From positions 1-35,765 of the forward strand of contig MHWB01000001.1 in assembly GCA_001823925.1 (NCBI GenBank): a stretch of DNA of 35,765 bases, written 5' to 3'. The position numbers and the translations under genes are program-made. The stretch is from Candidatus Zambryskibacteria bacterium RIFCSPLOWO2_01_FULL_39_39 (GTDB taxonomy: Bacteria > Patescibacteriota > Minisyncoccia > Phycocordibacterales > WO2-35-19). Below, one piece after another: positions 22,564-30,110 of the stretch. The notes beneath the pieces were generated by a model. It was not told the DNA's origin. It was given only the letters and a program-made list of their open reading frames with translations, and did not search any database. Each line of letters starts with the position of its first letter. Position 1 is the first letter of the stretch.

Positions 22564-22592
22564 ATTATATACTATTTAAATAAATTTGTCTA
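22564..22592 (-). promoter_or_regulatory. Promoter of the membrane peptide operon
   Basis: TAGACA (22592-22587), 17-base spacer, TATAAT (22569-22564) on the minus strand, about 47 bases before the GTG start. Confidence 0.65.
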
Positions 22593-22595
22593 CTA

Positions 22596-22730
22596 TGTGC
22601 TGGGGAGGAGACTTGGTCACGCATAAAATTCTGCTGAATTTTTACTCGACCCCGACTCGGCTCGTCAGCCTCCGTCTTTCAAGTCAGCACAAATCTCCAA
22701 GTATTCGATTTGTGCTGGGGAGGAGACTTG
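22596..22730. repeat. 20-bp direct repeat of a tRNA-Leu 3' end
   Basis: TGTGCTGGGGAGGAGACTTG occurs at 22596-22615 and again at 22711-22730, where it is the 3' end of tRNA-Leu. The 95 bases between hold no gene; part of them pairs with the tRNA end (CAGCACAAATC/GATTTGTGCTG). Duplicated tRNA 3' ends are the usual mark of site-specific integration. Confidence 0.65.
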
Positions 22731-22795
22731 AACTCCTAATCCACAAGGGAACTAGTTCCTAAGACTAGCGCGTATACCAATTCCGCCACCCCAGC
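22713..22795 (-). tRNA. tRNA-Leu (anticodon TAG)
   Basis: Acceptor GCTGGGG/CCCCAGC, anticodon stem CTAGT/ACTAG around loop CTTAGGA (anticodon TAG), a long variable arm and T-arm sequence GTTCAAGTC. CCA is not encoded. Confidence 0.93.
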
Positions 22796-22811
22796 AATTT
22801 TAAATACCGAG

Positions 22812-22884
22812 TCCGCCCGGTAGGAATTGAACCTACGACCATCTCCTTAAGAGGGAGCTGCTCTACCAACTGAGCTACGGGCGG
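22812..22884 (-). tRNA. tRNA-Lys (anticodon CTT)
   Basis: Acceptor CCGCCCG/CGGGCGG, D arm GCTCAGTTGGTAGAGC, anticodon loop CTCTTAA (anticodon CTT), T arm GTAGG/CCTAC with TTCAATT. CCA is not encoded. Confidence 0.92.
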
Positions 22885-22941
22885 ATATTAAAAATATAGC
22901 ACAAAACTACTATATAAAAAAAGATTTTTTAAAATGAGAAT

Positions 22942-23424
22942 TTAATTGCAAGTAGTATCAGCATCTGGATGAGCTGTGATGTGGTCAATCGCCACCACTT
23001 CCTTTGCGACACCAGTCCAATCAACACACCAAAAATTTCCATTATTTAAGGAAGCGCTGACTGCGTATTCTGCAACAGTAGAAGAACATCTGATAGTGGT
23101 GCCTGCTGGATAGTTGGTTGTGGCATCTGTATATTGGACCATTCCAGAATCAACATCTTGGAACATTGAATCAGCAGTGGTGCAGTCAAGAAGAGTTCCG
23201 TCTATGTCTCCAGCGAGGCCACTGTACCCACCATTTGAATCTGAATACAATTCGGCAGAAGATCTGGCACTAGCTATCTGAGCCTTAACTTTTGCATTGG
23301 ATGCTCTGTCTCTGGCCACATTTAAACTAGCTAAAACTACCGAAGAAAGGATTCCTATAATTGCAATGACCACTAGAAGCTCGATCAGAGTAAACCCTCT
23401 ATTTTGTTTCCATACATTAGACAT
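22942..23424 (-). CDS. Type IV prepilin-like protein
   Basis: A 160-residue prepilin. It has a short basic leader, the prepilin-peptidase site RG|FTLIELLVVIAIIGIL, then a helix and a Ser/Ala/Asn-rich exported domain. The four Cys after the N-terminal helix may pair (LLDCTTAD, IRCSS, FWCVDW, TTCN). The prepilin peptidase cuts after the Gly and the subunit polymerises in type IV pili or competence pseudopili. No assembly ATPase, platform protein or peptidase lies in this window. Transcription from about 23460 is likely but no consensus promoter stands out. Confidence 0.88.
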   Translation of the reverse strand: MSNVWKQNRGFTLIELLVVIAIIGILSSVVLASLNVARDRASNAKVKAQIASARSSAELYSDSNGGYSGLAGDIDGTLLDCTTADSMFQDVDSGMVQYTDATTNYPAGTTIRCSSTVAEYAVSASLNNGNFWCVDWTGVAKEVVAIDHITAHPDADTTCN

Positions 23425-23581
23425 ATATTTTGTTTGATTTTTAAATATACATATATATTAACAGATTGCAGGGCAACAATAGTCAAACCTGTGAATTGTA
23501 ATATATGTGTGCAGTATTCTTGAATTAGTCCGAACGTATTTTGGCGAAAAAATCCCCCCGCGAAAATTCGGAAAGGCGGCG

Positions 23582-24205
23582 GAGCCGCACCGCTGACAAT
23601 TTCAAGTTTTTCTTTGGCGGCATTCTTCTTTGAATTCGATTATATTCCACAGCAACCATAATTAGAAACATGTCCATCACCAGTCATTTTCAATTTAAAT
23701 CCAGAACAAGTCCCTGGATTATAGTTAAGTACATAAAGAGTTTTACCACCAATGTTTTCAGTATCAACCGAGGACAGTACCTTATCCCAATTAACATCTC
23801 CCCCGGGTTTATCTTTAAAATTATCCAACTTTAGCCAATTATTGCCATATTGATCTAAAATTTTTCCCTCCGAGGTTTTAAGAAAATTAATGAAATCTTC
23901 TTTTGAGTTTATGGCAACATCAAATTTATATCTATCTTCTGGACCACAATTAGGAGATGTTCCCTTTGGGGAAGCACCAAATGGGTCGCCACTGAGATTA
24001 AATGGGGATTTTAGGAAAAATGAACTTAAGCCAACAATAAATACCACAATGATAATTCCATAAATAATTTTCTTGTCCATATGTATATTATAAAAAATTA
24101 TTTTTCGACTTTTATGATTAAAAAATTTTCTTCCCCCAAAATTAAAATATGGTTCGAGCCGATGTTTTTCTCCGGGTTCTTTTGCGGTTTTGAGCGGTGC
24201 GGCTC
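23582..24205. repeat. 13-bp inverted repeats around a small secreted-protein gene
   Basis: GAGCCGCACCGCT at 23582-23594 and its inverse AGCGGTGCGGCTC at 24193-24205 flank the 146-residue protein gene, about 600 bases apart. Nothing else links the two flanks, and no target duplication is seen. Confidence 0.4.
23640..24080 (-). CDS. Membrane-anchored exported hypothetical protein
   Basis: A 146-residue protein with an N-terminal anchor (residues about 5-22, IIYGIIIVVFIVGLSSFF). It is followed by an exported domain with four Cys (PNCGPED, GTCSGF, YGCCGI). The segment GDPFGASPKGTSP is encoded by a small palindrome (CCCATTTGG with CCAAAGGG) resembling the insert family in the cysteine desulfurase. 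The rest (FDVAINSKEDFINFLKTSEG) looks globular. No family recognised. Confidence 0.6.
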   Translation of the reverse strand: MDKKIIYGIIIVVFIVGLSSFFLKSPFNLSGDPFGASPKGTSPNCGPEDRYKFDVAINSKEDFINFLKTSEGKILDQYGNNWLKLDNFKDKPGGDVNWDKVLSSVDTENIGGKTLYVLNYNPGTCSGFKLKMTGDGHVSNYGCCGI

Positions 24206-24233
24206 ACATTTATTATAACATAAATTTCCTACG

Positions 24234-24318
24234 TGGTGCTCGGAGTGGGAGTCGAACCCACAACCCTTGCGGGACAACATTTTAAGTGTTGCGCGTATAC
24301 CAATTCCGCCATCCGAGC
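24234..24318 (-). tRNA. tRNA-Leu (anticodon TAA)
   Basis: Acceptor GCTCGGA/TCCGAGC, anticodon stem CAACA/TGTTG with loop CTTAAAA (anticodon TAA), a long variable arm and T arm GTGGGTTCGACTCCCAC. The 3' CCA is encoded. Confidence 0.94.
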
Positions 24319-24321
24319 ATA

Positions 24322-24600
24322 TTAAAATTTATACATCAAAATTGAATACAAAACAATCATTATTAAATTAAACCAAATACAATCTACTGAATAAATCTCA
24401 CTTTTTTCTTTTTTAATAATTTTAATTAAAGAATTTATAACAGGACTTATGTGAAAGATTAGTGGAAACAACAAAATCCATTTTCCAAAATTACCATAAA
24501 AAATAAGAACAACAAGTGTAAAAAAGAATATGGAGTTAAGGAACCAAATTGCATAGCTTGAATTTCTAAAGTATTTTTTTTCGACGGCGTACTCAATCAT
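24322..24600 (-). CDS. Small membrane protein between two tRNAs
   Basis: A 92-residue protein with about three hydrophobic helices (LNSIFFFTLVVLIFYG; WILLFPLIFHISPVI; LIMIVLYSILMYK) and a basic loop (KIIKKEKSEIY). It fits exactly between tRNA-Cys and tRNA-Leu with 1 and 3 bases to spare. AT-rich codon use matches the neighbours. No family recognised. It could be a chance frame, but the hydrophobic pattern is regular. Confidence 0.45.
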   Translation of the reverse strand: MIEYAVEKKYFRNSSYAIWFLNSIFFFTLVVLIFYGNFGKWILLFPLIFHISPVINSLIKIIKKEKSEIYSVDCIWFNLIMIVLYSILMYKF

Positions 24601-24601
24601 G

Positions 24602-24674
24602 AGGCCACGGAGGGATTCGCACCCTCGTGTAGCAGTTTTGCAGACTGCCGTGTTAGCTTCTTCACCACGTGGCC
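24602..24674 (-). tRNA. tRNA-Cys (anticodon GCA)
   Basis: Acceptor GGCCACG/CGTGGCC, anticodon stem GCAGT/ACTGC with loop CTGCAAA (anticodon GCA), T arm GAGGGTGCGAATCCCTC. CCA is not encoded. Confidence 0.92.
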
Positions 24675-24716
24675 TTTAAAGGTATTTTAGCTTTTATTGG
24701 GAGAAGTTTCAATCCA

Positions 24717-25058
24717 TTAGCTGACGGATTCGTTTGAAAGTTCATCAATCCTTTGTCTATTGTGTTCGCCGAGATCTATGCAGAAATCTATTTTTGGTGC
24801 GAAGCCAAAAGATTTTTTGGTCATTATAAATTGACGAAAATCATTTCTTCGGCGCATAGCAAATTCCAAAGCGGTGGCTTCTTTTTCTGTTGGTAGAGCG
24901 GTGAAATATACCAAAGCTCGTCTGCCCCTATCCAACATATCTACTCTGGTTATAGTAATAAGAGAATCTCTGTTTGATTCAATGCCGAAGTATTCTGCAG
25001 CAAATCTGGAAATAAGAGAAGCAGACTTTTCGTCTTTATGTTTTTTTATGGAGCGCAT
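24717..25058 (-). CDS. rbfA: Ribosome-binding factor A
   Basis: A 113-residue RbfA, a KH-fold protein that helps mature the 3' and 5' ends of 16S rRNA in the 30S subunit. Visible features: the early helix VSLISRFAAEYF-like segment (SLISRFAAEYFGIE), the strand SLITITRVDMLDRGRRALVY, the LEFAMRRRNDFRQFI helix, and the ending FCIDLGEHNRQRIDEL, the usual last motif (RIDELL). It lies 10 bases downstream of infB, the common infB-rbfA order. Confidence 0.85.
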   Translation of the reverse strand: MRSIKKHKDEKSASLISRFAAEYFGIESNRDSLITITRVDMLDRGRRALVYFTALPTEKEATALEFAMRRRNDFRQFIMTKKSFGFAPKIDFCIDLGEHNRQRIDELSNESVS

Positions 25059-25068
25059 GTGTTGTGGT

Positions 25069-26583
25069 TTAGTGAGATTCTTGTTTTATTAAAGATGTGG
25101 CTTTCAAAATATCTCCTGCCACCAACTCTATTTTTGACTCCAACATCATGCCAAATTCCTGACCTTCTTTTACTATGTTGGTTTTTATTTTTTGAGTTTG
25201 AAGCTCTTTTATTTTACCGGTGCCAATAATAGAATCTCTTCTTAATATTTCAACTACACCGCCTAATTTTATTTCTCCTTCTTCTATACGGCCCCCGAGG
25301 ACTTGCTTATCTTTGTTCTTACTGAATATTCTAATTATTTTGACTATGCCAGTCACAGTTTTCACCGTCTCTACTGGAGTATTTTCTTTTATTTTTTCTT
25401 TAACATAATCTATTAGTTCGTAAATTATTTTATATGTTTTTATTTCTGTATTATCACGCATGGCAAGCGCTTGAGCGCTTTTATCGGCTTCAATGTTAAA
25501 ACCCAATACCAAACTATTTTTTATATTGGCGACTTTGAGATCTTTTTCGGTAATATTGCCCACCCCTTTTGATATTATCTTCACAGCGATTTTGGGGTTC
25601 CTCAGCTTTAAAAGCTCATGTTCTATGGCATTTAATGATCCAAAAGTATCTGCCTTGACAACTACTTCCAAAAAAGCAGAATCGCTTGGGATATTTTCTT
25701 GATATTCTTTTATTTCTAAATCAATATTTTTGGCTGCAAATTCTAAAGCATCTTCTTTTTTCAACAAAGTTTTAAATTGAGAACCAACCGATGGCCCCGC
25801 ACTCCAACCTACTATTTTTACCGGACTGGAAAAACTTGCTTCTTGTAAATTTTCCCCTTTGTAGTTTTCTATCGCTCTTATGGGTGCGTATGCTCCATGA
25901 GTCGCCACAAACATCCCAGTCTTTAAAGTTCCATTTTTGATTAAGAGGGTGGCAGAAATACCTTGCTTTGGATTTAAGTCACTCTCTATTACAAAACCTT
26001 CGGCCAAAGCAGAAGGATCACCTTTTAATTCTTCAATGTCGGATTGCAGGGCGATCATCTCCAATAACTCGGGGACACCCTCTCCGGTTTTGCCGGAGAT
26101 TGCTACTATCGGCACTGTGCCGCCCCAGCCTTCTACTAGTATTCCATTTTCGGCCAAGTCTTGTTTGACTTTATCTAGATTGACCCCTGTCCTGTCTATT
26201 TTATTTAAGGCAACAATAAATGGCATAGAGCCTTTGGTGATACAGTTTAGCGCCTCAATGGTTTGCGGTTTTACACCGTCTTCTGCAGAAACTATAAGCA
26301 CTGCTATATCCGCTACTTGGGCACTCCGTTCTCTTACGGAACAAAAAGCTTCATGTCCGGGAGTGTCTAGAAAAGTCATTTTCCTCTCCTCTCCGGAAAC
26401 AGTCACCTCCGCTTCGTAAGCAGATACGTGTTGGGTGATACCGCCTGCTTCTTTTTTGGTAGTGTTTGTTTTCCTTATGTAGTCAAGCAGGGTAGATTTG
26501 CCATGATCAATATGACCCATCACCACGACGATGGGGGATCGCGACAATAGATTTCCTATTTCTTTTTTTGATGGAATTTTCAT
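25069..26583 (-). CDS. infB: Translation initiation factor IF-2, minimal form
   Basis: A 504-residue IF-2, the GTPase that brings initiator tRNA to the ribosome and promotes subunit joining. G motifs: GHIDHGKST, GGITQHV, DTPGHE, NKID, SGKTGEG. Domain II follows (ESDLNPKQGISATLLIKNG). Domain III includes VKADTFGSLNAIEHEL. The C-terminal fMet-tRNA domain contains VLGGRIEEGEIKLGG and QEFGMMLESK. The IF2-N domain and linker of longer IF-2 proteins are absent; the protein begins almost at domain G. It is the middle gene of DUF4446-infB-rbfA. Confidence 0.96.
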   Translation of the reverse strand: MKIPSKKEIGNLLSRSPIVVVMGHIDHGKSTLLDYIRKTNTTKKEAGGITQHVSAYEAEVTVSGEERKMTFLDTPGHEAFCSVRERSAQVADIAVLIVSAEDGVKPQTIEALNCITKGSMPFIVALNKIDRTGVNLDKVKQDLAENGILVEGWGGTVPIVAISGKTGEGVPELLEMIALQSDIEELKGDPSALAEGFVIESDLNPKQGISATLLIKNGTLKTGMFVATHGAYAPIRAIENYKGENLQEASFSSPVKIVGWSAGPSVGSQFKTLLKKEDALEFAAKNIDLEIKEYQENIPSDSAFLEVVVKADTFGSLNAIEHELLKLRNPKIAVKIISKGVGNITEKDLKVANIKNSLVLGFNIEADKSAQALAMRDNTEIKTYKIIYELIDYVKEKIKENTPVETVKTVTGIVKIIRIFSKNKDKQVLGGRIEEGEIKLGGVVEILRRDSIIGTGKIKELQTQKIKTNIVKEGQEFGMMLESKIELVAGDILKATSLIKQESH

Positions 26584-26604
26584 ATGATTTTTAGTTGTGG
26601 AATT

Positions 26605-27081
26605 TTAAACCTTGGATTTGGAATTTAAAATAGCCTCTCTTTCCTCCTCCCCCAATTTATGTTCACTCCCCCAATTTTGGAGTTGTTTGGCAAAAACATT
26701 TGTTCTCTCTCTGGTGTGCATGCTTGTTATGACTACTCCGTTTCCCTCTTCATCAGTGAGACTTACCGAAAAACTTTGGTTACCGCCAACACCTTCTCCC
26801 TGAAATGGGTTGAATCTCACGGTGGAAGCGTTCATTGTTTTCTTTTTTATTCTGTGGTCTAATGATTTCATATACTCTGTTGCTCCGGTTTTAAACTGTA
26901 CAAAGTCTTCTAATGTTTTGGTGTGCAATTTTAAGAGCTTTTCAATATCACTAGAATTGGCGCTTCTAAAAATCTTCTTAACTCGCACATGCATTAATAT
27001 AGAAAGAACAAGGGCCAACAAAGCCACCCCCAAGGTGATAAAAGGAATAAAAAAAACAACTAAACTCCAATCGATTGACAT
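26605..27081 (-). CDS. DUF4446 family membrane protein
   Basis: A 158-residue protein with one N-terminal membrane helix (LVVFFIPFITLGVALLALVL), a coiled-coil-like stretch (DIEKLLKLHTKTLEDFVQF), and the DUF4446 core. The core reads VRFNPFQGEGVGGNQSFS, then VSLTDEEGNGVVITSMHTRE, RTNVFAKQL and LGEEEREAI. Function unknown; the family is widespread. The ATG at 27081 lies 7 bases after a TATAAT box (27094-27089), hence predicted leaderless. First gene of the infB-rbfA operon. Confidence 0.82.
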   Translation of the reverse strand: MSIDWSLVVFFIPFITLGVALLALVLSILMHVRVKKIFRSANSSDIEKLLKLHTKTLEDFVQFKTGATEYMKSLDHRIKKKTMNASTVRFNPFQGEGVGGNQSFSVSLTDEEGNGVVITSMHTRERTNVFAKQLQNWGSEHKLGEEEREAILNSKSKV

Positions 27082-27088
27082 AGCAAAC

Positions 27089-27112
27089 ATTATACACTAA
27101 ATATGATATTAT
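27089..27112. promoter_or_regulatory. Overlapping divergent leaderless promoters
   Basis: The two start codons (27081 minus and 27120 plus) are 38 bases apart. On the minus strand TATAAT (27094-27089) is 7 bases from the DUF4446 ATG, with TTGGAT (27116-27111) as the -35. On the plus strand TATTAT (27107-27112) is 7 bases from the desulfurase ATG. Polymerases at the two sites would exclude each other. Confidence 0.6.
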
Positions 27113-27119
27113 CCAAAAT

Positions 27120-28394
27120 ATGGGAAAAAAAGGAAAAAGAGTGTTTTTAGATTATGCTTCTATTACACCCGTTGATTCTAAAGTAGAAGAAGAAATGAGA
27201 AAAGTCCAAAAAAAGTTTTGGGCAAATCCTTCTTCTTTACACACAGAAGGTGAGGAAGCCAAAACCTTATTGGAGGAAGCGAGGATAAATATCGCTCGGG
27301 TTTTGCGTTGTCGTGGGAGCGAATTATTTTTTACTAGTGGTGGTACCGAGTCTTTAAACATCGCCATTTTAGGTGTTTTGAAAAGCCAAGGACAGTTTTT
27401 CCAAGGGTCACCCTTGAAGACCCTTGCCCCAAAGGGTGACCCTTTAATCCTGCCCCATATTATAGTGGGAGCGATAGAGCATCCAGCAGTTTTAGAACCA
27501 ATAAAATTTTTATTAAAGAATAAAGAGGTGGAAGTTTCTTTTATTTACCCTGACCGAAGTGGAAGGATAAATCCTGAATCAATAAAAAAAGAAATAAAAG
27601 AAAATACTATTTTAGTTATAGTCCAACATGCCAATAATGAAATTGGCACTATAGAACCTATCCAAAAAATTTCTCGCATAATTAAAGAATTTAAGCAAAA
27701 AAATAATTTTAAATATCCATATTTTCTGGTAGATGCTAGTCAAAGCGCTCTTTATGAAGATGTCTCTTTGGAGCGACTGGGGGCGGACTTGCTTGTTTTG
27801 GACGGTATCAAAATCTATGGGCCGAGGGGGATGGGACTTTTGGCAGTCAAACATGGGGTTTCAATCTCCCCGATTGTTTTTGGTGGGGGACAGGAAGGCG
27901 GTTTGAGATCGGGAACAGAAAATGTGGCCGGTGCAGTTGGCCTCGCCAAGGCTTTGGAGATAGCAATGAAAATGAGAGAAAAAGAATCACTGCGCCTAAC
28001 GCGATTACGCGACTATTCTATTACCAAAATTATTAAAGAAATTCCAAACGCTTCTTTAAATGGCGGTTTAGAAAACCGTTTGCCTAATAATATAAATGTA
28101 TGTTTTGGTTCTGGTCCCAGAGGACTGCCCTTGAAGGATTTTGCCCCAAAGGGCAGTCCTCAAAGTAACCCTTTAGATTCCGAATTCCTAGTCATTAAAT
28201 TAGATACTTTGGGTTTTGCAGTCTCGGCTGCTTCGGCGTGTCATACTCTTTCGCTGGAAAATGGCTCTTACGTTATTGAAAGTCTGGGAAGGTCTGAGTG
28301 TGCTTCTTCTTCTCTGCGTATTACTTTGGGTCGCGATAGCAAAAAATCTGATTTAGATAAATTTATCTCTGCTCTAAAAAAAGTTATTAAATAA
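27120..28394 (+). CDS. Cysteine desulfurase, NifS/IscS-like
   Basis: A 424-residue class V PLP aminotransferase that takes sulfur from cysteine for Fe-S clusters or tRNA thiolation. Motifs: FLDYASITPVD at the start, FTSGGTESLNIAIL, VQHANNEIGTIEPI, LVDASQS, DGIKIYGPRG with the PLP Lys, GGGQEGGLRSGTENV, catalytic Cys in AASACHTLS, and SSLRITLG. Two in-frame inserts of the same kind are visible: residues about 95-108 (QGSPLKTLAPKGDPL) and 334-347 (RGLPLKDFAPKGSPQ). Neither occurs in ordinary NifS/IscS. No scaffold gene is nearby. Confidence 0.9.
   Translation: MGKKGKRVFLDYASITPVDSKVEEEMRKVQKKFWANPSSLHTEGEEAKTLLEEARINIARVLRCRGSELFFTSGGTESLNIAILGVLKSQGQFFQGSPLKTLAPKGDPLILPHIIVGAIEHPAVLEPIKFLLKNKEVEVSFIYPDRSGRINPESIKKEIKENTILVIVQHANNEIGTIEPIQKISRIIKEFKQKNNFKYPYFLVDASQSALYEDVSLERLGADLLVLDGIKIYGPRGMGLLAVKHGVSISPIVFGGGQEGGLRSGTENVAGAVGLAKALEIAMKMREKESLRLTRLRDYSITKIIKEIPNASLNGGLENRLPNNINVCFGSGPRGLPLKDFAPKGSPQSNPLDSEFLVIKLDTLGFAVSAASACHTLSLENGSYVIESLGRSECASSSLRITLGRDSKKSDLDKFISALKKVIK
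27403..27444. repeat. Palindromic insert 1 in the cysteine desulfurase gene
   Basis: AAGGGTCACCCTT (27403-27415), 16-base loop, AAGGGTGACCCTT (27432-27444). The arms are perfectly complementary over 13 bases, and each arm is itself nearly palindromic. It encodes GSPLKTLAPKGDPL; frame kept. Confidence 0.88.
28121..28160. repeat. Palindromic insert 2 in the cysteine desulfurase gene
   Basis: AGGACTGCCCTT (28121-28132), 16-base loop, AAGGGCAGTCCT (28149-28160): perfect 12-base arms. It shares with insert 1 CCCTTGAAG, 16-base loop length and TTGCCCCAAAGGG. The outer arm bases differ but co-vary, so pairing is kept. It encodes GLPLKDFAPKGSPQ. Confidence 0.9.
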
Positions 28395-28427
28395 AAATGC
28401 TCCGCACTCTTGCGAGAGTGTAGAGCG
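28392..28427 (-). terminator. Terminator of the 136-residue gene
   Basis: On the minus strand GCTC, CACTCT, CGCA loop, AGAGTG, GAGC (28427-28400), then ATTTTTATTT. Confidence 0.6.
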
Positions 28428-28433
28428 AGCACG

Positions 28434-28844
28434 TCAGTTGAAGTGACACCGCAGAAGACTAATAGTGTCGGGAATTGACTTGGTATACAGATTCAAAAAT
28501 GCTCGAGCAAAGGTTTCGTTCTCCTTTGCTTCTTTGCTTGTATTGGTGGCCTCTTTGAAGTAGTTCGCCAATACTTCCAGAAGTTTAATCTCCTCATCAT
28601 ACTGGCCGTAGTTGACAGCCCTAAATTCTTTGGTGATTTGTTCGAACCTGTTTTGCCATGGGGATACCACCTCAAAAAATTTTGTAACACCTGAAAGTGG
28701 CGGTAATTTTCGGATCACCCTAAGTTCTTCTCGCATTGCAAGGAGCTCGGGCATGAGCACCTTCAGCTTTCTTCTTGGCCCACTTATTGTGTCTCTGACA
28801 AACTTCATTAAGATCGTGCTCCTGATCAGTCCCATTGCCGTCAT
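28434..28844 (-). CDS. Hypothetical helical protein
   Basis: A 136-residue protein, no signal or membrane span, predicted mostly helical: basic N-terminal half (RDTISGPRRKLKVLMPEL), acidic helix (YDEEIKLLEVLANYFKEA) and a Leu-rich end. Ribosome site GGAAGGAG lies 5 bases before the ATG. A promoter is visible upstream on the minus strand (TTGGTA, 17 bases, TTATAA near 28890-28862). It has its own terminator. No family recognised. Confidence 0.55.
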   Translation of the reverse strand: MTAMGLIRSTILMKFVRDTISGPRRKLKVLMPELLAMREELRVIRKLPPLSGVTKFFEVVSPWQNRFEQITKEFRAVNYGQYDEEIKLLEVLANYFKEATNTSKEAKENETFARAFLNLYTKSIPDTISLLRCHFN

Positions 28845-28987
28845 AGAAACTCCTTCCGCCCTGTGTTATAACATTATTTATTTTAATTTACCAATTTAAT
28901 GATTTGAAATTGCTATTTTTTTATTTTAACTAAATAGGCCTCTGTGCTATCTTTCAGTTGGGAGTTTTTTGAAAGGATGTGAAAGCT

Positions 28988-29983
28988 ATGACTGATAGAT
29001 TGGCTAAGTTTGGCCCTATTTGGGGTGCATCTGGAGTGCAAGGTTTTTTTGGTGAAGGATATCCCCCTCACCGTTATTTGAAATTTTTTGGTCTCACTTT
29101 CGATGGGCTCACGTTGACAGCTAAGACTACAACTGCCCAGTCGAATAAGGGCAATATGCCAATGGAAAAAGATGGCATTACACCCCAAGAATTTCTACCA
29201 AGGTGTGTATATGTAAGTCCACGAAGTTGGCTTTATGGCTCGGCATTGAATGCGGTAGCCTTGAGTGGTCCGGGTATCAATTCTTTGATTGAAATGGGAG
29301 AATGGCAAAAACAAACTAGACCATTTTTTATTTCTATCATGGCGATTGGCAAGACTGTCCAAGAGAAGAATTTGGAGATGTCTACCTTCCAGGTTTACAT
29401 CGCCTCACTTTTGAAGTGGTGGCCGTTTTTACAGGATTTGTTGGGAGTTCAGATCAACTACTCCTGCCCAAATACTGGAGAAAACATGGAGGAAATGCTT
29501 CAAGAGTTGGTGGGTCAATCACAGAGAGATATGAATATGCTTGGGATGTTAGGTCTGCCACTTGTCCCAAAGATTAGCGTTCTGTTTCCTGTTGAATACG
29601 CGCAAGAAATAGGCAATGATCGATACTGTGCTGGACTCACGCTGTCCAATACCATTCCATGGGACGATCTTCCAAAGTTTGGCATTGATCGTCGGAAAAT
29701 ATTTGGGTCAGATGTTTCTCCGCTCATCAAGCGTGGCTTCAAACAGCCTGGGGGTTATTCGGGTAAAGAACTTTTGCCTCACGTAGCTCATTATGTAAGA
29801 GAGTTACGAGCGGCAGGTTTCCGCAAACATATCAATGCCGGAGGCGGGATCCTTGGGCCGTCTGATATAGATGTGCTCTACGATTCGGGAGCAAACTCCT
29901 TTTCACTGGGCTCTATCGCCTTCTTACGTTGCTGGCGAATGCGAGCGACCATTGCGCGAGCTTACAAGCTTTGTGCCAGATGA
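28988..29983 (+). CDS. pyrD: Dihydroorotate dehydrogenase
   Basis: A 331-residue FMN-dependent TIM-barrel enzyme oxidising dihydroorotate to orotate in pyrimidine synthesis. Landmarks: FGLTFDGLTLTAKTTT near the N-terminus, VQINYSCPNTGENM (the NxSCPN segment), LVPKISVLFP with the FMN/substrate Lys, LTLSNTIPW, GGYSGKELLPH, and INAGGGILGPSDIDVL with SLGSIAFLR for phosphate binding. AAAGGA lies about 10 bases before the ATG at 28988; an in-frame GTG at 28979 overlaps that site. It is followed by a terminator, then pyrC. Confidence 0.85.
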   Translation: MTDRLAKFGPIWGASGVQGFFGEGYPPHRYLKFFGLTFDGLTLTAKTTTAQSNKGNMPMEKDGITPQEFLPRCVYVSPRSWLYGSALNAVALSGPGINSLIEMGEWQKQTRPFFISIMAIGKTVQEKNLEMSTFQVYIASLLKWWPFLQDLLGVQINYSCPNTGENMEEMLQELVGQSQRDMNMLGMLGLPLVPKISVLFPVEYAQEIGNDRYCAGLTLSNTIPWDDLPKFGIDRRKIFGSDVSPLIKRGFKQPGGYSGKELLPHVAHYVRELRAAGFRKHINAGGGILGPSDIDVLYDSGANSFSLGSIAFLRCWRMRATIARAYKLCAR

Positions 29984-29998
29984 ATCGTATGAGTCTTT

Positions 29999-30031
29999 GC
30001 CGCGGTTTTGCATTTGCAAAACCGCGGCTTT
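29999..30031 (+). terminator. Terminator after pyrD
   Basis: GCCGCGGTTTTGC (29999-30011), ATTT loop, GCAAAACCGCGGC (30016-30028), then TTTCCTATTTC. A long perfect stem with a weak T-run. Confidence 0.7.
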
Positions 30032-30110
30032 CCTATTTCTGTTATTTATGGTAGAAGAAGGGTGGACTTGTCCGTTGAGAATTATAGTCCTAGAAAGAAA
30101 AGAGGAGAAA

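Noticed and set aside
29871-30110. Extended N-terminus for the dihydroorotase
   Set aside because: It would overlap the end of pyrD and translate the terminator hairpin; the ATG at 30111 has a good ribosome site and starts at the amidohydrolase fold.
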